A stretch of 64,000 bases of DNA from Haloferula helveola (GCF_037076345.1 NZ_AP024702.1:3596001-3660000), one strand, 5' to 3'; positions 17,093 to 25,030 are shown, numbered from the stretch's first letter. Numbers and translations: made by a program. Notes: generated by a model not told the origin, from the sequence alone.

Positions 17093-18121
17093 ATGTTCCT
17101 CGAATCCATCGCCACCGCCTTGCCGCGGCATGCCTTCACCCAGCCGGAGTGCCTCGACGCACTTCGCCAATCGGGCCTTCTTGATTCCCTCAAGCCACGC
17201 TCCGGATCGATCCTGAACAAAGTGCTGTCGAACGGCGCCTCGGGAATCGGCACCCGCCATTTCTGCCTGCCGGAAATTGCGCCGGTCGTCGAACGCGGCG
17301 CCCAGGAGCTGAACGAGTTCTTCGAGCGCGAGGCGCCGGTGCTGGCGGGAGAGGCCCTGTCGAAGGCGCTCGATGAAGCGGGTCTCGCGGCCACGGATCT
17401 CGATGCGGTCCTGATCTGCACCTGCACCGGCTACCTTTGCCCGGGGGTGAGCAGCCATGTCGCGGAGAAACTCGGGATCCGGCCCGATGCCTACCTGCAG
17501 GACCTGGTCGGTCTCGGTTGCGGCGCCGCGATCCCGATGATGCGGAGTGCCGAGGGGCTGCTTGCGGCCAAGCCTGGGTCAAAGGTCGCGACCATTGCGG
17601 TGGAAGTCTGCTCGGCGGCCTTCTATGCCGACGACGATCCGGGTGTGCTGATCTCGCTGTGCCTGTTCGGCGATGGTGCGGCGGCGGCGATCTGGTCGGA
17701 CAAGCCGGGCGACGGAAGATGGCGGGCAGGGAATTTCTCGACGGTCCACCACCCGCAGAACCGAGAGAAGATCCGGTTTGTGAATGCGGACGGGAAGTTG
17801 CGCAACCAACTTGACCGTGCGGTGCCCGGACTCGCAGCGGAGGCGGTATCGGAACTCTACGGCAAACGTAGTGGTGAGCCGGACCGCGTGCTCGCGCACG
17901 CCGGAGGGCGTGACGTGATCGAGGCGATCGAGGAAGTCCTGCCGCACCGGCTTGATGACACCCGCGATGTGCTCGAGACATGCGGCAACATGAGCAGTCC
18001 GTCGGTCATGTTCGCGCTCGAACGTGCGCTTGCCGGAGCGAACGGCGACTCGCGCTGGTGGCTCACCGCCTTCGGTGCCGGATTCGCCGCCCACTCATGC
18101 GAGATGTGGCGGGAATCATGA
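17093..18121 (+). CDS. Type III polyketide synthase (chalcone/stilbene synthase family)
   Basis: A 342-residue thiolase-fold enzyme. The catalytic triad of the family is complete: Cys143 in [11 protein letters not shown], His269 in [10 protein letters not shown], Asn299 in [21 protein letters not shown] and [11 protein letters not shown] are further hallmarks. Such enzymes condense malonyl-CoA with an acyl-CoA or acyl-ACP starter to give alkylresorcinols or alkylpyrones. I take ATG 17093; a TTG at 17087 overlaps the upstream stop. With the adjacent FAD monooxygenase and methyltransferase it forms a common bacterial type III PKS trio. The starter may come from the ACP/ketoreductase operon upstream (inference). 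Confidence 0.92.
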   Translation: MFLESIATALPRHAFTQPECLDALRQSGLLDSLKPRSGSILNKVLSNGASGIGTRHFCLPEIAPVVERGAQELNEFFEREAPVLAGEALSKALDEAGLAATDLDAVLICTCTGYLCPGVSSHVAEKLGIRPDAYLQDLVGLGCGAAIPMMRSAEGLLAAKPGSKVATIAVEVCSAAFYADDDPGVLISLCLFGDGAAAAIWSDKPGDGRWRAGNFSTVHHPQNREKIRFVNADGKLRNQLDRAVPGLAAEAVSELYGKRSGEPDRVLAHAGGRDVIEAIEEVLPHRLDDTRDVLETCGNMSSPSVMFALERALAGANGDSRWWLTAFGAGFAAHSCEMWRES

Positions 18122-18122
18122 A

Positions 18123-18195
18123 TGGTGCGCGGACTTCAGTCCGCTTTGACTGATCCGGTGCCCGCGAATCCAAGCGGACTGAAGTCCGCGCACCA
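18123..18195. repeat. Palindromic intergenic repeat, TTCAG family (long arms)
   Basis: A perfect 24-bp inverted pair (18123–18146 and 18172–18195) with a 25-nt spacer. Each arm contains GCGGACTTCAGTCCGC, again palindromic around TTCAG. Compared with 1785–1841 the stem bases differ (CGGAC/GTCCG against CCGGC/GCCGG) but pairing is kept. It starts 2 bases after the type III PKS stop and ends 9 bases before the convergent eboC-like stop, so it could also act as a bidirectional terminator without T-runs. Confidence 0.8.
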
Positions 18196-18204
18196 CAAGT
18201 GGGG

Positions 18205-19185
18205 CTATGTCGCCGGTGTGAAGCGCTGCAGCAGAAGCGCCGACAGGAAAGCCAGCGGTGGCAGGATGAACGCCAGTCCGCCCGCGAGTGAGAGTGACTC
18301 CCCCGGGACAGAGAACGTGGCTCCGAGTGGAACCGCAGCGATGAAGTCGGTCAGCGGTATCCCGGCGAGCAGGGCCGAGACGAAGCGTGGGATCGGCTTG
18401 CGGAAGACAGTCAGCGAAAGACCGAGCCAGATCGCGAATGAGACCATGCCGGCGACTCCAAGTAGCGGATACCATGGGATCCACCACGCTGACATGGCGG
18501 CCAGTGGCAGGAACAGCATCGAACGCGAAAGGATGAGCGTGCCGACCGGCGGGTGCTCGAGGCTTTCACAGCGCGCCGACAGGGAGAGTCCGGAGATGTA
18601 GATCAAAAGCCCGAGCGCGTGGGTCGCGACGAAGGCGATGCTGCGGACCGTGTCGGCGACGACATCCGCCTGAGTCACTCCGTAGGCATGGAGATCGATC
18701 GTGTCGACGGCCTCGGACGGCCACGCGGCGACGAATCCCATCACATACAGTCCGGCGCGGCAGAGGCCCATCGGCAGCACGCCCCACACGGTGGCCTTGT
18801 GGATGCGCGTGTAGATGGCGATGCAGACGAGCACCGCGATGGCGGTGAAGCCCGACCGCGGTCCTTGCGAAAAGCCGAGGCCGATCCCTGCCATACCGAG
18901 GACGACCGCGCTGGTCAGGTAGGTGTCCGCCGAGATCAGCCCTGACGGCAGCGCCCGCTCAGGCCGATGCGTCTTGTCCCAGTCCCGGTCAAACCAGTCG
19001 TTGGCGAGGTTGCCCGCGAAGTAGAGGGCGAGGCCCGCCAGCACCAGTGGCACCACGACCGGTCCCACCGCCTGCATGTCGCCCCAGTAGTAGCGCCCGA
19101 GCAGGTAGCCGATCGTCACGTTGCACACGACGCTCGGCGCGTTGGCGACGCGCAGGCTGGCGAGGAGGGCGGCGGTTCGGCTCAC
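18205..19185 (-). CDS. eboC: UbiA-like prenyltransferase family protein, EboC-type
   Basis: A 326-residue polytopic membrane protein with about eight or nine hydrophobic segments and a GTG start at 19185. The signature FAGNLANDWFDRDWDKTHRPER at about residues 56–77 carries the N-D-x-x-D-x-x-x-D metal-diphosphate site of the UbiA superfamily. The length and the partner gene fit EboC of the Ebo metabolite-traffic cluster rather than a quinone prenyltransferase. It follows eboE by 9 bases on the same strand, so the two are coupled. It converges on the type III PKS gene. It may move or modify the polyketide at the membrane (inference from Ebo clusters in cyanobacteria and pseudomonads). Confidence 0.78.
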   Translation of the reverse strand: MSRTAALLASLRVANAPSVVCNVTIGYLLGRYYWGDMQAVGPVVVPLVLAGLALYFAGNLANDWFDRDWDKTHRPERALPSGLISADTYLTSAVVLGMAGIGLGFSQGPRSGFTAIAVLVCIAIYTRIHKATVWGVLPMGLCRAGLYVMGFVAAWPSEAVDTIDLHAYGVTQADVVADTVRSIAFVATHALGLLIYISGLSLSARCESLEHPPVGTLILSRSMLFLPLAAMSAWWIPWYPLLGVAGMVSFAIWLGLSLTVFRKPIPRFVSALLAGIPLTDFIAAVPLGATFSVPGESLSLAGGLAFILPPLAFLSALLLQRFTPAT

Positions 19186-19194
19186 GGCAGGAAG

Positions 19195-20337
19195 TCAGTC
19201 TCCGGTGCGTTCCCGAACCCAGCGGTATTCGCCGGCGATCTGCTCTTCGACCGGGCGCTGCATCTCGGGCGGAAGGACGCCCCAGGTGTAGGTCTCGATC
19301 TCGAAGTGGGTGCACATTTCCGGGTCGTCGAGGCAGAGCTTCAGGGTGTCCGAGGCCTGCACGCGCGTCGATTTCAGCGGTTCTTCCGGATCGTGGTCGA
19401 GCGGGATGTGGAAGTGGACCCGCCATTGCTCGGCGTCATTGTCCGGCCCGTACGCGGCAATCGCGTCGGGCAGGTCGGTGTAGCGGAGGATGCGTCCGTC
19501 CGGATGACGTTCGATCACCTGGTGGAGGTAGGTCGGTTCGTCGAAACGGGCCGCGGTGTCGATCGCCGCGTAGCCCCGCGGATCGAGGGCGAGGGCGGCG
19601 GACAGGTGGATTTTCGAAATCCGGAGTCCTTCGCGACGCAGAACCTCGAGCGAGCTACGGGTGTCCTCGTACTCGAGCGCGAAGTGGCAGCAGTCGTAGT
19701 TGATGCCGATGCGCCGCTTCACCTTCTCGTGGTCCTGGGCGTCGTCGAGGAGTCTATCAAAGAACCGCAGCGTCTCCTCGGTGTTCTCGAAGTGACCGAG
19801 CGGTTCGGGTTCGAGACCGAGGTGGAGATCGGTCCCTGAGACCTCGCTGAGGGCGTCGATGAAGTCCGCCAGCTCAATCAGGTTCTCGCGGATCACGCTC
19901 TCATCCGCGCCGAATGCCTTGAATGACCCTGGCAGGGTCGAAACCGATCCGCCGGCCGACTTCGGCGCGAGCTCGGAGATGATCGTGAAGAGCTCCTTGG
20001 TGTATTCGACCCGCGCGGGTGAGGTCCAGTCGGGCTGGTAGACCTTCTCCTTCACCCGGGTGCCGTGGAAGTCGCCGTAGGGAAAGCCGTTGATGGTGAA
20101 AACGTAGGCATTCTCCTCCGCCAGCCAGTCCTTGAAGCGGGCGAGGCGGTCGCCCTGCAGCAATTCCGCGGCAGCGCGGGCGGAGAGCCTGAGGCCGATG
20201 GCGAACGGGTTACCGTCGGCTGCCACCAGGTCGCGGACCCGCAGCGTGTGCAGGGTCAGGGCGCCGAGCGTTTCCTCCCAGCTCTCCGCCGGGTGGATGT
20301 TGGTGCAGTAGGCGAGGTGCCCGCAGGGGAATTTCAT
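19195..20337 (-). CDS. eboE: TIM-barrel metabolite traffic protein, EboE-type
   Basis: A 380-residue cytoplasmic protein from ATG 20337 (MKFPCGHLAYCTNIHPAESW). Typical EboE blocks are present: YCTNIHPAESWEETLG, FAIGLRLSARAAAEL, YVFTINGFPYGDFHG, GSVSTLPGSFK, LGLEPEPLGHFENTEE and INYDCCHFALEYED, the last two holding probable metal ligands of the xylose-isomerase-like fold. In Ebo clusters this protein works with UbiA-like EboC and TatD-like EboB in export of a secondary-metabolite precursor. Here eboC follows directly, and an EboB-like gene lies 3 kb away. The gene is divergent from the rhomboid gene with 86 bp between. Confidence 0.82.
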   Translation of the reverse strand: MKFPCGHLAYCTNIHPAESWEETLGALTLHTLRVRDLVAADGNPFAIGLRLSARAAAELLQGDRLARFKDWLAEENAYVFTINGFPYGDFHGTRVKEKVYQPDWTSPARVEYTKELFTIISELAPKSAGGSVSTLPGSFKAFGADESVIRENLIELADFIDALSEVSGTDLHLGLEPEPLGHFENTEETLRFFDRLLDDAQDHEKVKRRIGINYDCCHFALEYEDTRSSLEVLRREGLRISKIHLSAALALDPRGYAAIDTAARFDEPTYLHQVIERHPDGRILRYTDLPDAIAAYGPDNDAEQWRVHFHIPLDHDPEEPLKSTRVQASDTLKLCLDDPEMCTHFEIETYTWGVLPPEMQRPVEEQIAGEYRWVRERTGD

Positions 20338-20423
20338 GGCCCGAGCATGGCCGATCGGGCGTGTGCGACAAGGCCAACGGATGTCCCGTTGCAATGCCGC
20401 GGATGGCAGGCATAGTCCACCCG

Positions 20424-21272
20424 ATGGCGGAAGCGCTTGAGGAACTGATGCCCGTCGGCCGCTGGCCGTCGGTGGCGGAGGCTTACGAGCACTCGATCGT
20501 GGTGCTGGCGATGAACCGCGACTGCCAGGTGCGCCGGGAAGGCGAGGAATTCGTGCTCGAGGTGGATCCCGCCGATGCCGAGCCGGTGGGGCTGGAGCTG
20601 GCGCTCTATGCCGAGGAACAGCAGGCGGTGGCCGGCCCGCGCCCGGAGCTGCCGGCATTCTCGCTGGGCCTTGAGCTGGCCTTCGTGTGGGCGGTCGTGC
20701 TGACAGCCGTGTTTCTCCGTCAGGACATCGACCCGTCGCTGGAGGGGCGATTCCTGAATTCGAGCGTGGGAGTCTTCCAGGACGGAGAATGGTGGCGGCC
20801 GTTCACGGCATTGTTCCTCCACGCCGACGGCGGGCACTTGCTCGGGAACATCTTCATCGGCGGGTTTTTCTGCATCCTCGCGTGCAGCGCGTTCGGGCCG
20901 TGGCGCGGATGGTTGCTGATCCTGCTCTGCGGGACTTTGGGGAATCTCATCAACGGGTGGATCCATCTTCCCGGTCCGTTCCTCTCGCTCGGCGCCTCGA
21001 CCGCGACCTTCGGCGCGCTGGGGCTGGTGGTGGGTCGTGGACTGGCGGACGTCTGGCGAACGCGGAACTACGGCGCGCTGAAGCCGCTGCTGGTGCCGCT
21101 GGGTGTCGGGTTCGGACTGTTCAGCTTCTTCGGCATGGGAGGCGGAGAAACCGACGCGTCCGTCCAGACCGATGTGACCGCCCACATCTTCGGGCTGGTC
21201 TGCGGGGTCGTGGCAGGCGTGCTCGCCGGGGCCGCGATCCATCGGAAGATCGAGGAAACGGCGGACGCTTGA
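20424..21272 (+). CDS. Rhomboid-family intramembrane serine protease
   Basis: A 282-residue protein from ATG 20424; an in-frame ATG at 20403 would add seven residues. A soluble N-terminal part of about 85 residues precedes roughly six hydrophobic segments. The rhomboid core is clear: EWWRPFTALFLHADGGHLLGNIFIGG (the HxxxN region), SLGASTATFGALG with the GxS nucleophile, and TDVTAHIFGLVCG with the catalytic His in the last helix. Such proteases cut single-span membrane proteins. Its substrate is unknown. It stands between the ebo pair and a Tat-exported TIM barrel. Confidence 0.9.
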   Translation: MAEALEELMPVGRWPSVAEAYEHSIVVLAMNRDCQVRREGEEFVLEVDPADAEPVGLELALYAEEQQAVAGPRPELPAFSLGLELAFVWAVVLTAVFLRQDIDPSLEGRFLNSSVGVFQDGEWWRPFTALFLHADGGHLLGNIFIGGFFCILACSAFGPWRGWLLILLCGTLGNLINGWIHLPGPFLSLGASTATFGALGLVVGRGLADVWRTRNYGALKPLLVPLGVGFGLFSFFGMGGGETDASVQTDVTAHIFGLVCGVVAGVLAGAAIHRKIEETADA

Positions 21273-21322
21273 GCACACGCTTCCGGATTGTCGCGTCGGT
21301 CCGACGGGGAGATGCTGACTTC

Positions 21323-22210
21323 ATGGACCGACGAGCATTTCTGGGAACCGCGCTGATGACCGGAGCCGCGACCCGAATCGGCTGGGGAGCGGATCCGACC
21401 GCGCGGGGAGTCGAGATCGGCGCCTTCGAGAAGATTTTCCAAAGGCTGAGCTACGACGAGATCGGCCGGCGGATGGCGGAGCTCGGGTTGGACGGGATCG
21501 AGGCGACGATTCGTCCGGGCGGTCACATCGAGCCGGAACGTGCGGCCGACGAACTCCCGGCGGCGGTCGAAGCACTGAGGAAGCACGGTCGCCGGATCGT
21601 GGTCATGGCGAGCGGGATCAACCGGGCCGACCAGCCGGGAGCGGCCGACTTGCTGAAGCTGGCAAAGCGGCTCGGGATCACTCGCTACCGGATGAACTAC
21701 TACCGCTATGACCTGAAGAAGTCACCGCGGGCGCAGGTCGAGGAATTCAAGGCTCAGGCGCGAGACCTCGCGGCGCTGAACCGCGAGATCGGGATTCAGG
21801 CGGTCTATCAGAACCACGCCGGGGCCAACATGGTAGGAGCGGTTTTGTGGGATCTCGATGCCGTGCTTGGGGAGATTCCGAAGGAGGAGATCGGGGTCGG
21901 CCTCGATCTCCGACACACGCTGGTCGAGTCCGGTGAGGCGTGGAAGACGGGGATGGCGCTCGTCCGTCCGCGGATCGCGATGATCTATGCGAAGGATTTC
22001 AAGTGGGAGAAGAACCGGCCGGTGAATGTCGCGCTCGGCACCGGTCGGGTGACGAAGGAGGTCTTTAAAGAGGCCACCAAGGGGATCGACGTCCCGGCGA
22101 TGGCCTTGCATGTCGAGTATTTCGGCCACAAGCCGCTGGCGCCGGAAGCACTCGGGCCGGTGATGGAGGCCCACGGCAATGACCTCAAGACCTTGCGGAG
22201 CTGGATGTGA
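21323..22210 (+). CDS. Tat-exported TIM-barrel sugar phosphate isomerase/epimerase-like protein
   Basis: A 295-residue protein. The N-terminus MDRRAFLGTALMTGAATRIGWGA has the twin-arginine RRxFL motif, so export of a folded protein is likely. The rest is a xylose-isomerase-like TIM barrel with GLDGIEATIRPGGHI, RMNYYRYD, QAVYQNHAG, VGLDLRHTLVESG, IYAKDFKWEK and MALHVEYFGHKPL; the Glu, His and Asp residues in these strands are likely metal ligands. Exported members of this type are abundant in Verrucomicrobia and Planctomycetes. Substrate unknown. The stop is followed at once by a cluster of palindromic repeats shared with the convergent DUF1080 gene. Confidence 0.82.
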   Translation: MDRRAFLGTALMTGAATRIGWGADPTARGVEIGAFEKIFQRLSYDEIGRRMAELGLDGIEATIRPGGHIEPERAADELPAAVEALRKHGRRIVVMASGINRADQPGAADLLKLAKRLGITRYRMNYYRYDLKKSPRAQVEEFKAQARDLAALNREIGIQAVYQNHAGANMVGAVLWDLDAVLGEIPKEEIGVGLDLRHTLVESGEAWKTGMALVRPRIAMIYAKDFKWEKNRPVNVALGTGRVTKEVFKEATKGIDVPAMALHVEYFGHKPLAPEALGPVMEAHGNDLKTLRSWM

Positions 22211-22213
22211 GGC

Positions 22214-22391
22214 AAGGTAGGGACGACCGCCCCGGTCGTCCGTTTGCCCGAATTGCCCCACGACCTGCGGACGACCGAGGCGGTCGTCCTTACCTTTCCC
22301 GTTTGCCCGGATAGCCCCACGACCTGCGGACGACCGGGGCGGTCGTCCCTACCTTTTCAGCCTGCGGATGACCGGGGCGGTCGGGCCTACC
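22214..22391. repeat. Cluster of four GGTAGGGACGA-family palindromic repeats
   Basis: Unit 1 (22214–22242, plus orientation) has the form GGTAGGGACGACCG…CGGTCGTCCG. Units 2, 3 and 4 (22268–22297, 22327–22356, 22363–22391) are in the opposite orientation. Units 1 and 2 form an inverted pair with a 25-nt spacer. Spacer plus unit 2 is duplicated in tandem with a 59-bp period (22242 and 22301). Each unit is itself a hairpin, GACGACCG pairing with CGGTCGTC. Unit 4 overlaps the TAG stop of the DUF1080 gene. Related units with co-varying stems occur at 35966–36060 and 40261–40291. Confidence 0.85.
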
Positions 22392-23232
22392 TCGTTTGCT
22401 CCTCGAGCTTCTGAATCCAGACGTTCCGGAAGCGGACCGGGTTGCCGTGGTCCTGGAACGAGATCGGGCCGGTATCGCCGTGCTTCTCGTACTCGCTGAT
22501 CGAGTGAGGTCCGCGCCAGCCCGTGCCGCCACTCAGTTCGACGTTGTCGTGAATGACTTCGCCGTTGTGAACGACGGTGAAGCGGGCCTTGCGGAGGACC
22601 TTGCCGCTCTCGTCGAAGATCGGGCGTTGGAAGGTGATGTCGTAGGTCTGCCATTCACCGGGAGGGCGGCAGGCATTCACCTTCGGCACGGCGCGTCCGT
22701 AGAGGGCGCCGCACTGACCGTCGGGATAGGTCGCGTTCTCGTAGGAATCGAGAACCTGAACCTCGTAGATGCCCATCAGGAAGACGCCGCTGTTGCCGCG
22801 TCCCTGGCCGTCGCCCTTGACGTTCTTCGGTGTCGCGAACTCGACGTGCAACCGGCACGAACCGAATTCGTCCTTGGTGCGGATGTAGCCCGCGCCGCGG
22901 ACCGATTCCATCGCGCCATCGACGAGTTTCCACTTCGTCTCGCCGCCCTTCATGCTCGTCCAGTTCTTGTGAAGGCTCTCCTCGGTGCCGTCGAAGAGGA
23001 CGATCGCTCCTTCGGGAGCCTTAGCCTTTTCCGCGTCGTAAGGTTTCGGAGTCACAACCTTCGGCGGCGGCTGCTTGGCGGGGTCGGTCTCGTGGACCTT
23101 CACGCCGTCGATGAAGGTGTATTCCACCTTCTTGCCGTTCTCTTCCCGGATTTCCTTCAGGATTTCGGGTTCGGCGGCGAGCGGTTGAGTGATCACGGCG
23201 GTGGCCGCGGCGAGAGTCAGGATCGGTTTCAT
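22387..23232 (-). CDS. DUF1080 (3-keto-disaccharide hydrolase-type) secreted protein
   Basis: A 281-residue protein from ATG 23232 with signal peptide MKPILTLAAATAVITQPLAA. A DUF1080 concanavalin-like domain covers about residues 75–278, with IVLFDGTEESLHKNW, RGNSGVFLMGIYEVQVLDSYEN, WQTYDITFQRP and GPISFQDHGNPVRFRNVWI, the family's signature strands. The family includes 3-keto-disaccharide hydrolases and glycan-binding proteins; which applies here is unclear. The stop codon TAG is inside the last copy of a palindromic repeat (GGTAGG). It follows the TatD-like gene by 30 bases on the same strand. Confidence 0.88.
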   Translation of the reverse strand: MKPILTLAAATAVITQPLAAEPEILKEIREENGKKVEYTFIDGVKVHETDPAKQPPPKVVTPKPYDAEKAKAPEGAIVLFDGTEESLHKNWTSMKGGETKWKLVDGAMESVRGAGYIRTKDEFGSCRLHVEFATPKNVKGDGQGRGNSGVFLMGIYEVQVLDSYENATYPDGQCGALYGRAVPKVNACRPPGEWQTYDITFQRPIFDESGKVLRKARFTVVHNGEVIHDNVELSGGTGWRGPHSISEYEKHGDTGPISFQDHGNPVRFRNVWIQKLEEQTR

Positions 23233-23262
23233 CAATGAAGGGTCAGGGTTTTCCGGATCGGG

Positions 23263-24072
23263 TCAGGCCGACGGGAGTTCGAAGTTCGGGCACTGGCTGA
23301 GGAACCGCTTCGGGTTCTCGAACAGGATCTTGTCGATCTGCTCCGCGCTGTGCTTGCGCTTCTTCATTTCGAAGCCGCACTTCACCACCGCGAGCGGATC
23401 GGAAATTCCCCAGTCGCAGGCCGAGTTCAGCCACAGGCGGGCGCCTTCGTGAGTTTCGAGGATGTCGATCGCCCGGTTCGGCGTGCATTTGCTTTCGGGA
23501 TAGAGCGTCATGCCGGCCCAGTATCCCTGGTCGAGTACGAGATCCACCGTATGTTCCTCGACGTGGTCGATGATCACGCGGTTGCGGTCGAGCGAACCGA
23601 AGTTGGCCAACGAGTCGAGCATCAGCTTGGTGCCCTTTCGCTTGTCTTCGAGGTGCGGCGTGTGGATGAGGATCGGGAGGTCGCGGTCGAGGGCGATCTG
23701 GACGTGCTCCTCGAAGATCGCAAGCTCGCTGCGGGTGTTCTTGTTGAGTCCGATCTCGCCGATGCCGAGGACGGTCGGCTTGTCGATGAACTCGGGAATC
23801 AGGGCCATCACCTCGCGGGCGAATCCGGCATCTTCCGCTTCCTTCGGGTTGATGCACAGCCAGCAGAAGTGCGGGATTCCGAATTTGGCGGCTCGCTTCG
23901 GCTCGTAGTCGGTCAGCTGCCGGTAGTAGTCGTAGAAGCCTTGTGGCGAAGACCGGTCGAAGCCGGCCCAGAAGGCCGGCTCGCAGATCGCCTCGCAGCC
24001 GGCCAGGGCGAGCTTCTCGTAGTCATCCGTCGTCCGGCTGACCATGTGGGCGTGGGGCTCGATGTAGCGCAT
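23263..24072 (-). CDS. eboB: TatD-family metal-dependent hydrolase, EboB-type
   Basis: A 269-residue TIM-barrel hydrolase. Metal-site motifs in order: IEPHAHM near the N-terminus (HxH), LGIGEIGLNKN (Glu) at about residue 121, LPILIHTPHLEDKRKG (His), VIIDHVEEHT (His) and LNSACDWGISDP (Asp). The 'EPHAHM—RTTDDYE-LALAG-EAICEPAFW-G' opening is that of the TatD-like EboB proteins rather than of the nuclease TatD. The gene comes 15 bases after a small uncharacterised protein gene and 30 bases before DUF1080. It is 3 kb from the eboE–eboC pair, so the set is split. The assignment to the Ebo system rests on motif recognition and proximity. Confidence 0.75.
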   Translation of the reverse strand: MRYIEPHAHMVSRTTDDYEKLALAGCEAICEPAFWAGFDRSSPQGFYDYYRQLTDYEPKRAAKFGIPHFCWLCINPKEAEDAGFAREVMALIPEFIDKPTVLGIGEIGLNKNTRSELAIFEEHVQIALDRDLPILIHTPHLEDKRKGTKLMLDSLANFGSLDRNRVIIDHVEEHTVDLVLDQGYWAGMTLYPESKCTPNRAIDILETHEGARLWLNSACDWGISDPLAVVKCGFEMKKRKHSAEQIDKILFENPKRFLSQCPNFELPSA

Positions 24073-24087
24073 GGGTTCGGCCTAGGG

Positions 24088-24351
24088 TCAGGGTTGGGGA
24101 GCGCCGAAGGCACCTTGGATGGTGGCCTTTTCGGCGGGCTCGATGGATTCGTCGGAGAGGGCGTCGAGCACTCCCTTGGCTCGTCCGGGTTCGTCGGAAA
24201 GCAGGATCGGCAGGGCCTTTTTCAGGGCGTCGAAGCGGAAATCGGCCTCACCCGGATGCCGCTCCACGCGGTCGAGGAACGCGGCGATGTCGATCAGCTT
24301 GCACCGCGCGTCCATGAAATGGAGGTCGAGGATCTCTTTCTTGCTGGGCAT
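24088..24351 (-). CDS. Small protein of unknown function preceding the EboB-like gene
   Basis: An 87-residue soluble protein from ATG 24351 (MPSKKEILDLHFMDARCKLIDIAAFLDRVERH); the longer start at 24387 adds only non-conserved sequence. It is predicted all-helical, with a distinctive ARCKLIDIAAFLDRVERHPGEADFRFDALKKAL stretch that I believe recurs in small proteins beside TatD-like hydrolases, but I cannot name a domain. The gap to the EboB-like gene is 15 bases, which suggests co-translation. It is too short to be a full EboA protein. Confidence 0.65.
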   Translation of the reverse strand: MPSKKEILDLHFMDARCKLIDIAAFLDRVERHPGEADFRFDALKKALPILLSDEPGRAKGVLDALSDESIEPAEKATIQGAFGAPQP

Positions 24352-24434
24352 GTGCCCAACATACGCACGGGATTCCGCGTTTCCCACACGGAATCCCGTT
24401 TGAATCGGTGCCGGATGACACGGGCCGCGAGGCC

Positions 24435-24947
24435 TCAGGGCGCGACCGTCTTGATGATCCGGGCGCGGAAGAAATTCGGCGAGGTGGCGCCGTCGACGAC
24501 GTGGGTCACCACCGTGCTCCAGTTGACGAGGTCGTCGCTGGATTCGATGACCACATCGTAGTCGCCTGTCGCGTTCTCCGGAATCACCAGGGTGGTGCCC
24601 GGCGTGCTGCCGACCTCGTTGGCCGGCGTGATCTTGAAGGTGACGGAAATCGGGGTGTTGTTCTGGCTCAGGGCGACCTGGGTCAGCCCGGTGAACACGT
24701 TGCCTTTCATGTCGTCGAACTGGGCTCCGCCTTCCTTGCCCTTCATCGCCATTACGATCGTGGATCCGTCGTTGTAGGTGAGAGTGAGGTCCTGGATGTA
24801 GCCGTCGGCGTTCTTCGTGGTTCCGACGATCTCGACGACATCGGTGGGATCGACGGCGCGGCTGGTTGTGTTCGGCGTCAGCGTGAAGTATTCGACGGCG
24901 GCTGCCGGGAGGCAGAGGGCGGCGAGGAGGAGCAGGGTGGTTTTCAT
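24435..24947 (-). CDS. Small secreted protein with verrucomicrobial C-terminal motif
   Basis: A 170-residue protein with signal peptide MKTTLLLLAALCLPAAA. The body has beta-type segments (GYIQDLTLTYNDGSTIVMAM, PISVTFKIT). The end, GDYDVVIESSDDLVNWSTVV followed by FFRARIIKTVAP, resembles the last ~45 residues of the large secreted proteins in this window, including a Trp after a 'DL' and the Phe-x-Arg … Pro-stop ending. It may be a minimal carrier of that C-terminal strand. Function unknown. The start is only 14 bases from a heptanucleotide tandem repeat on its upstream side. Confidence 0.72.
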   Translation of the reverse strand: MKTTLLLLAALCLPAAAVEYFTLTPNTTSRAVDPTDVVEIVGTTKNADGYIQDLTLTYNDGSTIVMAMKGKEGGAQFDDMKGNVFTGLTQVALSQNNTPISVTFKITPANEVGSTPGTTLVIPENATGDYDVVIESSDDLVNWSTVVTHVVDGATSPNFFRARIIKTVAP

Positions 24948-24960
24948 GGTGTTCGGTCGG

Positions 24961-25030
24961 TTGGAGCTTGGAGCTTGGAGCTTGGAGCTTGGAGCTTGGA
25001 GTTTGGAGTTTGGAGTTTGGAGTTTGGAAC
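24961..25030. repeat. Heptanucleotide tandem repeat TTGGAGC/TTGGAGT
   Basis: Five copies of TTGGAGC, then four of TTGGAGT (24961–25023), then a degenerate TTGGAAC. The unit is 7 bp, so any copy-number change shifts frame. It sits in the 92-bp gap between the ABC transporter stop (25040) and the small secreted protein start (24947), in the position of the latter's promoter or leader. The ordered change C to T half way through shows two rounds of expansion. Confidence 0.9.

Noticed and set aside
18123-18195. Ends of an insertion sequence or integron attC site
   Set aside because: The two arms enclose only 25 bases and no transposase or integrase is nearby; a related copy at 1785 shows it is a small dispersed palindrome.
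24088-24351. Assignment as EboA
   Set aside because: The protein has only 87 residues and shows no resemblance I can defend to the much longer EboA proteins; only its position next to an EboB-like gene suggests it.
24961-25030. CRISPR-like array
   Set aside because: Units are 7 bp and directly adjacent with no spacers; it is a simple tandem repeat.
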